DNA of 64,000 nt from Pseudomonas asplenii. GTDB lineage: Bacteria; Pseudomonadota; Gammaproteobacteria; Pseudomonadales; Pseudomonadaceae. How positions within the stretch are numbered: the stretch's first letter is position 1; each line of letters begins with the position of its first letter. The stretch lies in NCBI RefSeq assembly GCF_001293465.1, contig NZ_JSYZ01000011.1, positions 203,288 to 267,287 of the forward strand, in the 5' to 3' direction. Made by a program: the position numbers and the translations under genes. Shown here piece by piece: positions 17,713-27,200 of the stretch. The notes below the pieces were generated by a model. That model saw only the letters and a program-made list of their open reading frames with translations. It made no database searches and had not been told where the DNA came from.

Positions 17713-18318
17713 ATGAATGAGTTATTGACTCGCCGCCAGGTCGTTGCCGGCCTCGGGGTTCTCGGGCTTGGATTGCTGGCCGGCTGCGACAGCTCCGGCA
17801 AGCTGACCTACAAGTACGGCAAGGACCTGAGCGACGAGATCCTCGGGCGCAAGTTCAAGCTCAAGGACACCCAGGGCAACGTCACCCTGCTCGGCAGTTT
17901 CAGCGGCCTGATGCCGATGATCTTCTTCGGCTTCACCCAGTGCCCGGCGGTTTGCCCGACGGCGCTGGCTCGCGCGGCCCGCGCCAAGAAACTGATGGGC
18001 CCGGACGGCGACAAGCTGCAGGTGGTATTCATCACCCTCGACCCGGAGCGCGACACGCCGCAGGTGCTCGACGCCTACGTCAAGGCGTTCGACCCGAGCT
18101 TCGTCGCCCTGTACGGCACCCTGGAAGAAACCGCGCAGACCGCCAAGGAATTCAAGGTGTTCTACGAAAAGATCCCGGCTGGCGACAGCTATACGCTGTC
18201 CCACACCGCGACCAGTTTTGTCTACGACAGCCGCGGTCGTCTGCGTCTGGGCCTGTCGCCGTCGCTGACCGCCCAGCAATGCGCGGAAGATCTGCTCACC
18301 GTCATGTCGGTCTGCTGA
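17713..18318 (+). CDS. SCO1/SenC copper chaperone lipoprotein
   Basis: A 201-residue thioredoxin-fold protein of the SCO1/SenC/PrrC family, which delivers copper to the Cu-A site of cytochrome oxidase. It has a lipoprotein signal with lipobox LLAGC, the copper-binding CxxxC in TQCPAVCPT and the third ligand His in LSHTATSF. LDPERDTPQVLDAYV is the usual family segment. It is followed 33 bp later by a PCuAC copper chaperone gene, the typical partner for Cu-A loading. Confidence 0.93.
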   Translation: MNELLTRRQVVAGLGVLGLGLLAGCDSSGKLTYKYGKDLSDEILGRKFKLKDTQGNVTLLGSFSGLMPMIFFGFTQCPAVCPTALARAARAKKLMGPDGDKLQVVFITLDPERDTPQVLDAYVKAFDPSFVALYGTLEETAQTAKEFKVFYEKIPAGDSYTLSHTATSFVYDSRGRLRLGLSPSLTAQQCAEDLLTVMSVC

Positions 18319-18351
18319 CAGGCGCTAGCTAGAAAAATTCGAGATAATCAA

Positions 18352-18819
18352 ATGAAGTCATTGAAATATATAGTTTTTTCAATTTTTGGAATGATCAGCC
18401 TGCACGCTTCGGCACACACCCTGGTGCAAGACGCCTGGGTCCGTGCCACCGTGCCGGGACAACCCTCCACCGGTGCCTTCATGCGCATCACTTCGGCTGA
18501 AGGGGGCAAGCTGCTGGAGGCGAAATCGCCCGTCGCCAGACTGGTGCAGATCCACGAGTCGAAGATGCAGAACGACATCATGAGCATGCAGCCGGTCGCT
18601 TCCGTCGAGTTGCCAGCCGGCAAAGCCGTCGACATCGCACCCGAGGGTTACCACATCATGCTGATGAACCTGGTCGGTCAGGTGAAGGAGGGTGACAGTG
18701 TGCCGCTGACCCTGGTGGTCGAGAACGCCAAGGGCGTGAAGGAGTCGATCGAGGTCAAGGCCACGGCCCGGGCCCTGACCGAAATGCCGATGCACGATCA
18801 TGGCAATATGACTCACTGA
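18352..18819 (+). CDS. PCuAC periplasmic copper(I) chaperone
   Basis: A 155-residue periplasmic copper chaperone. A signal peptide (MKSLKYIVFSIFGMISLHAS) is followed by the PCuAC fold with its Met/His ligand set: QIHESKMQNDIMSMQPV and GYHIMLM. The family passes Cu(I) to SCO1-type proteins or to Cu-A. The C-terminus ends in the extra metal-type tail MPMHDHGNMTH. It is in line with the SCO1 gene and is followed by a terminator-like hairpin. Confidence 0.92.
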   Translation: MKSLKYIVFSIFGMISLHASAHTLVQDAWVRATVPGQPSTGAFMRITSAEGGKLLEAKSPVARLVQIHESKMQNDIMSMQPVASVELPAGKAVDIAPEGYHIMLMNLVGQVKEGDSVPLTLVVENAKGVKESIEVKATARALTEMPMHDHGNMTH

Positions 18820-18843
18820 CAAACCTTTTGCGGTTTCGGCAGA

Positions 18844-18878
18844 AAACGCCCCGGCAGGTCGAACCTGTCGGGGCGTTT
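18844..18878 (+). terminator. Terminator-like hairpin after the copper chaperone gene
   Basis: AAACGCCCCGGCAGGT and its near-complement ACCTGTCGGGGCGTTT form a GC-rich stem with one mismatch and a small loop, flanked by A and T runs. It begins 25 bp after the PCuAC stop codon and fits an intrinsic terminator. Confidence 0.75.
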
Positions 18879-19024
18879 GCATTGGCGGCCGCTGTCTGGT
18901 GTATCACAGTGTATCCGGGGTCGCCATTGATACATTGGCCGGCTTTTCGAGGGTTTGCGGACACCTGCGCGATACATGGCTGCGATTGACTGTGAAGCCT
19001 CCCAGGCACACAGGAAATGCTGAC

Positions 19025-19543
19025 ATGAAATGGCTTTATAGCGGATTGGCTGCGACAGGCGTGGCCCTGTCGGTGGGTATCGCCCTGGCGGCACCGACAT
19101 CGAACAGTGCGGCCAATGCGGAAAATTCTTCGCCGATCTATGGCGTGACCATCCCCGATGGCTATCGCCAATGGGAACTGGTGGCACCTTCACTGCAAGG
19201 ACCGCCGCTGAACGAACTGCGGGCGATCCTCGGCAACCCGACTGCGCTCAAGGCCTATCGCAGCAACGACACCCGCCCGTTCCCCGACGGCACCATCCTC
19301 GCCAAACTGGCCTGGAAACACATGCAGTCGCCCGAGGCGGCCAGTGCCCTGGTCCCGGCGGACTCGACCACCGTGCAATTCATGGTCAAGGATTCGAAGA
19401 AATATGCCGCCACGGGCGGTTGGGGTTTTGGCCGCTTCATCAACGGCAAGCCGGCCGATGTGAGCCAGCATGAAACCTGCTTCGCCTGTCACCAGGCCTT
19501 GGTCAAGGATCGCGACTACGTGTTTACACGATTGGCGCGTTGA
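19025..19543 (+). CDS. Cytochrome P460 family haem protein
   Basis: A 172-residue exported haem protein. A signal peptide (MKWLYSGLAATGVALSVGIA, cleaved near LAAPTS) leads into a cytochrome P460 domain. Near the C-terminus HETCFACHQALVKDRDYVFT holds the CxxCH haem attachment site, and WGFGRFINGKPADV is the family segment just before it. P460 proteins bind c-type haem with a Lys cross-link and act on hydroxylamine or NO-type substrates; the exact role here is unknown. The ATG at 19025 starts the signal peptide; the extension from 18899 is spurious. A strong hairpin follows the stop. Confidence 0.85.
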   Translation: MKWLYSGLAATGVALSVGIALAAPTSNSAANAENSSPIYGVTIPDGYRQWELVAPSLQGPPLNELRAILGNPTALKAYRSNDTRPFPDGTILAKLAWKHMQSPEAASALVPADSTTVQFMVKDSKKYAATGGWGFGRFINGKPADVSQHETCFACHQALVKDRDYVFTRLAR

Positions 19544-19564
19544 AGGCAGCTCGTTCGCGCGAAT

Positions 19565-19614
19565 CCCAAAACCGGATCAGCCAGCCGCTTGCGCTTCTGG
19601 CTGATCCGGTTTTG
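19565..19614. terminator. Strong bidirectional terminator hairpin
   Basis: Arms 19565-19583 and 19596-19614 are perfectly complementary over 19 bases (CCAAAACCGGATCAGCCAG) around a 12-base loop. The A run and T run at the stem base allow termination on either strand. It lies 22 bp after the P460 stop. Confidence 0.85.
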
Positions 19615-19631
19615 GCGCTGTTCCCCGCTGG

Positions 19632-19661
19632 CCCATTCGCGGGCAAGCCTGGCTCTTACAG
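19632..19661. repeat. Degenerate single REP arm
   Basis: The stretch ATTCGCGGGCAAGCCTGGCT plus the following bases matches the right arm of the REP palindrome at 3374-3402 with two substitutions. The partner arm is absent. Confidence 0.7.
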
Positions 19662-19689
19662 AGCTGCGGCATTCACAATATCCTGGTAC

Positions 19690-20060
19690 ACCGAGAGACT
19701 GTAGGAACAGGGCTTGTCGGAACGTCGTACCGCCGCGAAGCTTTTGCTGTTGATCTCGCTTTGGCTTTTGCCTTGGCTTTTGATCTTGCTTTTGATCCAC
19801 CGGCCCCGTTCCCAGCCGGCTGAGTGGAGGTCCTGTTTCGAGAGTCGCCCGGCAGGGATGCCGGGCGAGCCGTGTTGGGCCATGGATGGCCCGTCACGGC
19901 GTGCTCTCGAAACAGGGCCGGAGCGAAGGAACCCCTCGCGTAGCGAGGGGCCAATGGAGGGGCAAGCGTTTTTGGTTACTTTTGCCGCTTGGCAAAAGTG
20001 ACTCGCCCGTGAAGGGCGAAACCGACACATCAGCTAAACGCGCAAATGGATATGCCCACG
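19690..20060. repeat. Gene-free palindrome-rich repeat block
   Basis: No convincing gene lies in 19544-20097. The block holds nested inverted repeats. An outer 13-base stem (19832-19844 with 19904-19916, CCTGTTTCGAGAG) encloses a 10-base hairpin (19845-19854 with 19859-19868, TCGCCCGGCA) and a second hairpin around GGGCCATGGATGGCCC. Further hairpins are CCCCTCGC/GCGAGGGG (19932-19950) and ACTTTTGCC/GGCAAAAGT (19978-19999). A CTTTTG-rich tract covers 19738-19795. The segment 20036-20055 matches the reverse complement of the window end (63981-64000) at 18 of 20 bases. This fits a dispersed Pseudomonas repeat; small ORFs inside it look like chance. Confidence 0.7.
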
Positions 20061-20097
20061 AGGAAAGCCTTGACGCCAAGGCCCCAGCGAGCAACCG

Positions 20098-20973
20098 CTA
20101 ACCTTGACCAACCCGCCGCTCCATGACCCGAGCCAGCACCGCCAGATCCATATCCCCCTCGCCATGTTCGACCGCATCGCCCAGGTTGTCCCGAATCAAC
20201 TCCGCACTTGGCATCGGCACCGAAACACTGCGCGCCGCCTCCAGAATCAGATTGACATCCTTGAGCCCCAACACCGCCTTGAACGCCGCATTCCCATATT
20301 CACTGCGGCCGATCAGCGCCCCATACCCGGAGTAGACCGGCCCCGGAAAGATCGTGGTCGAAATCAGATCGATCAGCGCCGCCGACTCCAGGCCATGCCC
20401 CTTGACCAGGCTGGCCGCCTCGGCCATGGCCTCGACTGCGGACACCAGCAGAAAGTTGGTCGCCAGCTTCATCGCATTGGCACTGGCCACACGCTCACCC
20501 AGGCGCCAGGTCTTGCGCCCGATCAGGTCGAACAGCGGCTGCACCTGATCCAGCGCCGCCGCCGGCCCCGCAGCCAGGATATTCAGGTCCCCGGCAATCG
20601 CCACATTCGGCCGGCCCATCACCGGCGCGGCGATATAGGTCAGCCCCCGGGCCTGGTGCAACCCGGCCAGTTCCTCGGCAAAGTCCACCGCAATGGTCGC
20701 CAGGTTCACGTGAATCAGTGGCGCCCTGAGTTCATCGAGCAAACCGGAGTCGAGCAGCACCGAACGCATCGCCTGGTCATGGGCCAGCATGCTGAACACC
20801 ACGTCCACTTCGAAGGCCTGGCGCGGCTGCATGGCCGCCTGGGCGCCGAGTTCCACCAGTGCCCGCACCGGTGCGGGCGAACGGTTCCACACCCACAGTT
20901 CATGGCCGGATTTCAGCAGGTTGCTGGCGATGGCCTGGCCCATGCTGCCCAGGCCGACGAAACCGATTTTCAT
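20098..20973 (-). CDS. NAD(P)-dependent beta-hydroxyacid dehydrogenase (3-hydroxyisobutyrate dehydrogenase/tartronate semialdehyde reductase type)
   Basis: A 291-residue beta-hydroxyacid dehydrogenase. The Rossmann motif GFVGLGSMGQAIASNLLKSG starts the protein, the substrate-binding segment is APVMGRP, and the catalytic Lys is in ASANAMKLATNFLL. Members oxidise 3-hydroxyisobutyrate or reduce tartronate, glyoxylate or succinic semialdehydes; the clade cannot be fixed by eye. The ATG at 20973 gives the standard length. It is divergent from the NRPS operon, with 301 bp between starts. It may be unrelated to the cluster, though a reductase so placed could supply a precursor. Confidence 0.9.
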   Translation of the reverse strand: MKIGFVGLGSMGQAIASNLLKSGHELWVWNRSPAPVRALVELGAQAAMQPRQAFEVDVVFSMLAHDQAMRSVLLDSGLLDELRAPLIHVNLATIAVDFAEELAGLHQARGLTYIAAPVMGRPNVAIAGDLNILAAGPAAALDQVQPLFDLIGRKTWRLGERVASANAMKLATNFLLVSAVEAMAEAASLVKGHGLESAALIDLISTTIFPGPVYSGYGALIGRSEYGNAAFKAVLGLKDVNLILEAARSVSVPMPSAELIRDNLGDAVEHGEGDMDLAVLARVMERRVGQG

Positions 20974-21274
20974 GAAGACACACTCCTGACGAAAGGGGAT
21001 GGCATGGACGGCATCCGCCGCCCGACACGCTATTGAGCACAGCGGCAAGCGTCTTGAGTATGTCAAGAATCCTCCAGCATGCCTCGAAAGGTATCGGCTG
21101 CCGACTTCGATACATTGCCATACAGTGCAAACGCCGTAATGGCCTGGGTCGCACGCGGTTCCGCGCCCTGCATGAGCCAGGCGGTCAGGAGAGAAAAAGC
21201 GCGAAATCCCTTCATGAACGACGCAAGTTTGTATTTCCACCCAACAAAATTCGTGGTTATTATCCATCCGCGCT
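20974..21274. promoter_or_regulatory. Intergenic region upstream of the NRPS operon
   Basis: This 301-bp divergent gap should carry the promoter of the 34-kb NRPS/PKS operon on the plus strand and that of the dehydrogenase on the minus strand. The last 60 bases before 21275 are AT-richer (TTTGTATTTCC, GGTTATTATCC). No clear sigma-70 box pair, operator palindrome or good ribosome-binding site was found, and no regulator gene sits beside the operon. Confidence 0.45.
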
Positions 21275-24200
21275 GTGGGACAGAATCCCCTCCAGTGTAA
21301 GAAGATTGCTACGGACAGCACAGTCCAGGCAGTCGCAGCCGATCGGGTCGACCCTAGCGCTGTCATCCCTGCGCAGGCCTCGTCACTGATCGTGAATCCT
21401 CCAGGGAATGAGAGGCTTGAATTGGTCAGAGAACCGAACGCCGCGCTTATACAGCAATTGTTCGAATCCCGGGTCCTGCGTGATCCCTCGGCCCCGGCGC
21501 TGGGTTTCAGGGGGCAGGTGCTGAGTTACCAGCAACTCAACACCCGGGCCAATCGCCTGGCACACCACCTGCGTTCAGCCGGTGTCGGGCCCGATACACG
21601 GGTCGCCCTGTGCCTGCAGCGTTCGCCGCAGATGCTGGTCGCCGTGCTGGCCGTGCTCAAGGCCGGCGGCGCCTATGTCCCGCTGGACCCCACATACCCC
21701 GCACAACGCCTCGCACACATGCTGGCCGACTGCACGCCGCGGCTGGTGCTGACCCATGCCCCGGCGCTCGTCGGCCTGAACCCGGCGCTGGCCGGCCTGG
21801 CCGAACAGCCCGTGGTGCTCGACCTGGCCGACGAGGCCGCCTGGGCCGACTGTCCGGCGGACAACCTGCCGGCCCAGGCCCTTGGCCTGAACGATCGTCA
21901 CCTGGCCTACGTCATCTACACCTCGGGTTCCACCGGCCTGCCCAAGGGTGTGCTGCTCGAACATCGCGGACTGGTCAACCTGGCCCGGGTCCAGGGCCCG
22001 CTGTTCGCCGTCGGGCCCGGCGACCGGGTGCTGCAATTCGCTTCCTTCAGTTTCGATGCCTCGGTGTTCGAATGGGTCATGGCCCTGAGCCATGGCGCCT
22101 GCCTGGAGATCGTCGAGCCGGGCACATTGTTGCTCGGCGACAACCTGGCGCAGGTGCTGCGCGAGCGGCACATCAGCCATGCGACCCTGCCACCGCTGGT
22201 GCTGGCCGGGCTCGGCGACCCCGCCGCATTGCCCGAGCTGGTAACCCTGGTGCTCGCGGGCGAGGCGCCGAACCCGGCCCTGGCGGCCACCTGGGCCAAG
22301 GGGCGGCGGCTGTTCAACGCCTATGGCCCGACCGAAACCACCATCTGGGCCACGGTCTATCGTTGCGACGAACACCACGACCCGCAATCGCCCGTGCCGA
22401 TCGGCGAACCGATCGGCCAGGCCAGCGCCATCCTGCTGGACGAGGCGGGCACGCCGGTGCGCCCGGGCGAGGTGGGTGAGCTGTTCATCGGCGGTATCGG
22501 CGTCGCCCGGGGCTACCTGAATCGTCCGCAATTGACCGCCGAACGTTTTGTCGACAGCCCTTTCGCCCCCGGCGAACGCCTGTACCGCACCGGCGACCTG
22601 GCGCGTTTCGACGCCGACGGCCAATTGCTGTTCCTCGGCCGCAGCGATTTCCAGGTCAAGGTGCGCGGTTTCCGTATCGAGCCTGGCGAAATCGAGGCCT
22701 GCCTGGACAGCTTGCCGGGTGTCGAAGAGTCCCTGGTGATCGTCCGCGAAGACACACCGGGGGAACGCCGGCTGGTGGCCTACTACCGGGCGGCGGACGA
22801 CATCAGCCCGCAGCGGTTGCGTGAGCACGCCCGGCAGAGCCTGCCCGAACACATGCTGCCGGCGGCCTGTGTACGCCTGACGCACTGGCCGCTGAATGCC
22901 AACGGCAAGCTCGATCGCCAGGCCTTGCCGGTGCCGGATGCCACTGCGCTGATCAGTCGCGAATATGTCGCGCCGGCAGACGGGCTGGAACAGTGGCTGG
23001 CGGATATCTGGGCGCAAGTGTTGAAGGTTGATCGGGTAGGGCGCGAGGACAATTTCCTGGCCCTGGGCGGCGACTCCCTGAGTGCCTTGCAGATCACTGT
23101 CAGGGTACGCGAACAGGGCGGTCGGCACCTGCCGCTCAAGAGCCTGTTTCTCGAGGGCACGTTGCGCCAGGTGGCACGGCAACTGAGCGAACCCCTGGCC
23201 GCTGGCCCGGCCGTTGTCACCGAAGCGTCGCCTATCGCCCCGCTGTCCTACCAGCAGAGCGGCGTCTGGTGGCTGAACAAGGTGTCCGACGCCCGGGCCT
23301 ATCACGCCCAGAGCGTGATCAGCATCCATGGCCGGCTCGACGAACCGTTGCTGCAACGTTGCCTCGACGAGATCGTCAGCCGTCACGAGATCTTGCGCAC
23401 CACCTTCCATGACGACGGCGAAGGCGTGCCGTATCAGCGTGTACATGACCAGGCCCGGGCCGCGCTGGCCTGCATCGATATCCCGGCGGAGGATGAACAG
23501 GCGTTCATCGAACGGGTCGAGCAGGAGGTGCACCGCGCCATCGACGTCGCATGCCTGCCACTGGTGCGCTGGCTGCTGGTCCGACGGGGGGCCGAGGCCT
23601 ATGCCCTGGTGCATATCGAGCACCATTTCGTGCACGACGGCTGGAGCGCCAACCTGTTCCTCGAAGAACTGCTGCATCTCTACCAGTACCATCACGGTGA
23701 TCGCAGCGACCCGCTGCCGTTACCCGGGGCGCAATACGGCGAATACGCCCGCTGGCAACAGAGTGAGGCGGCCGAGGCCGAATACGAACGGCAGATGTGC
23801 TTCTGGAGGCAGCAACTGCAGGACGCGCCGTTCACCCTGCCGCTGCCCACCGATTATCCCAGGCCGGCGCAACGCAGCGGGCGGGGCCGGCAGTTGCGCT
23901 TCGAACTGCCGGCCGAACTGGCTGCCAGGCTGCGTCAGTTCAGTGATGCCGAAGGGGTGACGGTCTTCACCACGCTGTTCACCGTGTTCCAGCTGTGGCT
24001 GGGACGGCGCTGCGGTATCGAGGACTTCCTGGTCGGCTCGGCCGTGGCCAACCGCAAGTCGGTGGCCTACGAGCGTTGCCTGGGGATGTTCGTCAACAGC
24101 GTGGTGATCCGTGCCGATCTCGGCGGTGCGCCGACCTTCCGCGAGCTGCTGGGGCGTACTGCCGAGCGCATGCTCGATGTCTACGACCACGAAAGCCTGC

Positions 24201-27200
24201 CTTTCGAACGCCTGGTGCGCGAGTTCCAGCCCAGCCGCTCGCTGTCGCGCAACCCGCTGTTCCAGGTGGCCTTCAGTTTCCACAACTCGCAGACCCCGCA
24301 ACTCAAGGGACCGGGCTTCGACCTCTCGCTGTTCGAGGCCTACAGCAACCAGACGGCGAAATTCGACATCGAGGTGGTGGTGATTCCCCGGGGCACCCGG
24401 GCCGACAACCTCGACACTCTGTCGCTGCTCTGGAACTACTCGGCTGATCTGTTCAAGGAAGAAACCATGACCCGCTTGCGCGACAACTACCTGGCGTTGC
24501 TGGGGCAGTGCCTGGAGGCACCGGAACGCCGCCTCGACAGCGACTCGGTGATCGGTGCCGAAGAACGTCACCGGCTGCTGACCGAATGGAACCCGGTCAC
24601 GCCTGCCGAGCCGCCGCCACGTTGCCTGCACCAGCTGTTCGAGGAGCGGGTGGCGCTCGATCCCTGGGCACCGGCGGTCAGCCTCGAAGGCCAGACCCTC
24701 GGCTATGGCGAACTGAACGCCCGGGCCAACCGCCTGGCGCGCTACTTGCGAACCCTTGGCGTCGGCCCGGATGTGCTGGTGGGGCTGTGTGTCGAGCGTT
24801 CTCTGGACATGCTGGTCGGCTTGCTGGCGATCCTCAAGGCCGGCGGTGCCTACGTGCCGCTCGATCCGGTGTATCCGAGCGAGCGCCTGAACCTGTTGCT
24901 CGCCGACAGCAGCCCGGCAGTGGTGCTGACCCACGCCGCCGCCAGGCCGAGCCTGACCGCCGCCTGCAAGGGCCTGGCCAGCAAGCCACGCCTGCTGGAC
25001 CTGGAAGTCGATGCCACGCGCTGGGCCGAACGGCCCGCCGACAATCTCGATCCGCAGGAACAGGGCCTGACCCCGAACCACCTGGCCTACGTGATCTACA
25101 CCTCCGGTTCCACCGGCACGCCCAAGGGCGTGATGATCGAACACGCCCAGGTGGCGCGGCTGTTCAGCAGCACCGCCCGACAGTTCGAGTTCAACGCCGA
25201 CGATGTCTGGACGCTGTTCCATTCCTTCGCCTTCGATTTCTCGGTCTGGGAGATCTGGGGCGCGCTGCTGCATGGCGCACGCCTGGTGATCGTGCCGACC
25301 CTGACCAGCCGCACCCCGGCGGATTTCTACCAGTTGCTCTGCGAGCAGGGCGTGACGGTCCTCAACCAGACCCCGAGCGCTTTCCGCAGCCTGCTCGGTG
25401 CCCAGGCGCGCAGCACTGCGGCCCACAGCTTGCGCCAGGTGATCTTCGGCGGCGAAGCACTGGAGATGACCACGCTCAAGCCCTGGTTCGCCGATCCGCG
25501 CAACAGCGACACGCAACTGGTCAACATGTACGGCATTACCGAAATCACCGTGCATGCCACCTACCTGGCGCTGCGGGCCGAAGACGCCGAGCAGACCGGC
25601 AGCCCCATCGGCCGGCCCCTGGCGGACCTGCGCTGCTACCTGCTCGGCAGCGCCGGACAGTTGCTGCCGATCGGTGCCGAGGGCGAGATCCACATCGGCG
25701 GAGCCGGGGTTGCCCGCGGTTACCTGAACCGCGCGCAACTGACGGCCGAGCGTTTTATCGACAACCCGTTCGTTCCGGGTGAGCGCCTGTACCGCACCGG
25801 CGACCTGGCGCGCTACCGTGCCGATGGCAGCCTGGAATTCCTGGGCCGTAACGATTTCCAGGTGAAGATCCGCGGGTTCCGGATCGAACTGGGCGAAGTC
25901 GAAGCCTGCCTGGCACGCTGCGCCGGGGTGCGCGATGCGTTGGTGATCGCCCGCGAGGACCCGCCGGGCGAACCACGACTGGTGGCGTACTACACGGTCG
26001 TCGACGGTGCCGTGCCGACGGTCCAGGAACTGCGCGGGCAACTGGCGGCGGCACTGCCGGAGCACATGGTCCCGGCCGCCTATGTCAGCCTGCAAGCCCT
26101 GCCGCTGACCGCCAACGGCAAGCTCGACCGCAAGGCACTGCCGGCGCCTGACGACAGTGCCTTCGGCACGCGCCCCTTCAGCGCTCCGCAAGGTCCGGTG
26201 GAAATCGCCCTGGCCGAAGCCTGGGCCCATGTGCTCGGTCGCGAGCGGATCGGCCGCGATGACAACTTCTTCGCCCTGGGCGGGCATTCGCTGTCGGCCC
26301 TGCGGGTCCTCGAGCGCCTGCGACGACAGGGCATCGAACTCGATGCCCGACTGATGTTCAGTGTCCCGGTGCTGCGCGAACTGGCCGCCGGGGTCGAAGT
26401 GGCGGAACTGGCCGCCCCCATTCCGGCCAATGCCATCGTTCGTGGCCAGCCGATCACCCCTGACTGCCTGCCGCTGGTCAGCCTGACGCAAGCACAGATC
26501 GACGCCATCCTGGCCACGGTGCAGGGCGGTGCGGACAACGTCCAGGATATCTACCCGTTGTCGCCGTTGCAGGAAGGCATGCTGTTCCACCACCTGATGG
26601 CGCGCAACGGCGATCCCTACCTGCTCTGGTGCCTGATGAGCTTCAGCGACCGGCCGACCCTGGAACGTTATGTACGGGCGCTGCAAAGCGTGATCGAGCG
26701 CCACGACATCCTGCGTACCTCGGTGTTCTGGGATGACCTGGAAGAGCCGGTGCAGGTGGTCTGGCGTCAGGTCGACGGCCTGGTCGAGGAGCTGCAGCTG
26801 GATCCGGCCGAGGGTGATATCGCCACGCAATTGCGCCAGCGCTTCGATCCCCGGCAATTCCGCCTGCCGCTGGACCGTGCGCCGCTGATGCGCCTGGTCA
26901 TCGCCCGGGACGAGGCCAACGACCGCTGGCTCGGCCTGCGCCTGTTCCATCACATCATTGACGACAACACTTCGCTGAAACAGCTCAATGCCGAGGTCGA
27001 GGCAGTGCTTGACGGCAAGGCGGCCAGCCTGTTGCCGGCGCTGCCGTACCGCAACTTCATCGCCCAGCGGATCAAGGGCGGCGACCAGCAGGCCCAGGAA
27101 CAGTTCTTCCGCGGTATGCTGGCCGGCATCAGCCAACCGTCGGCACCGTTCGGCCTGCTCGATATCCAGGGCGATGGCAGCGGGGTCAACGAGGCCCGGT

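Noticed and set aside
19673..20101. Small ORFs with Lys/Ser repeats inside the palindromic block
   Set aside because: They arise from the CTTTTG-rich tract and hairpins of a dispersed repeat and have no start context or conserved neighbour.
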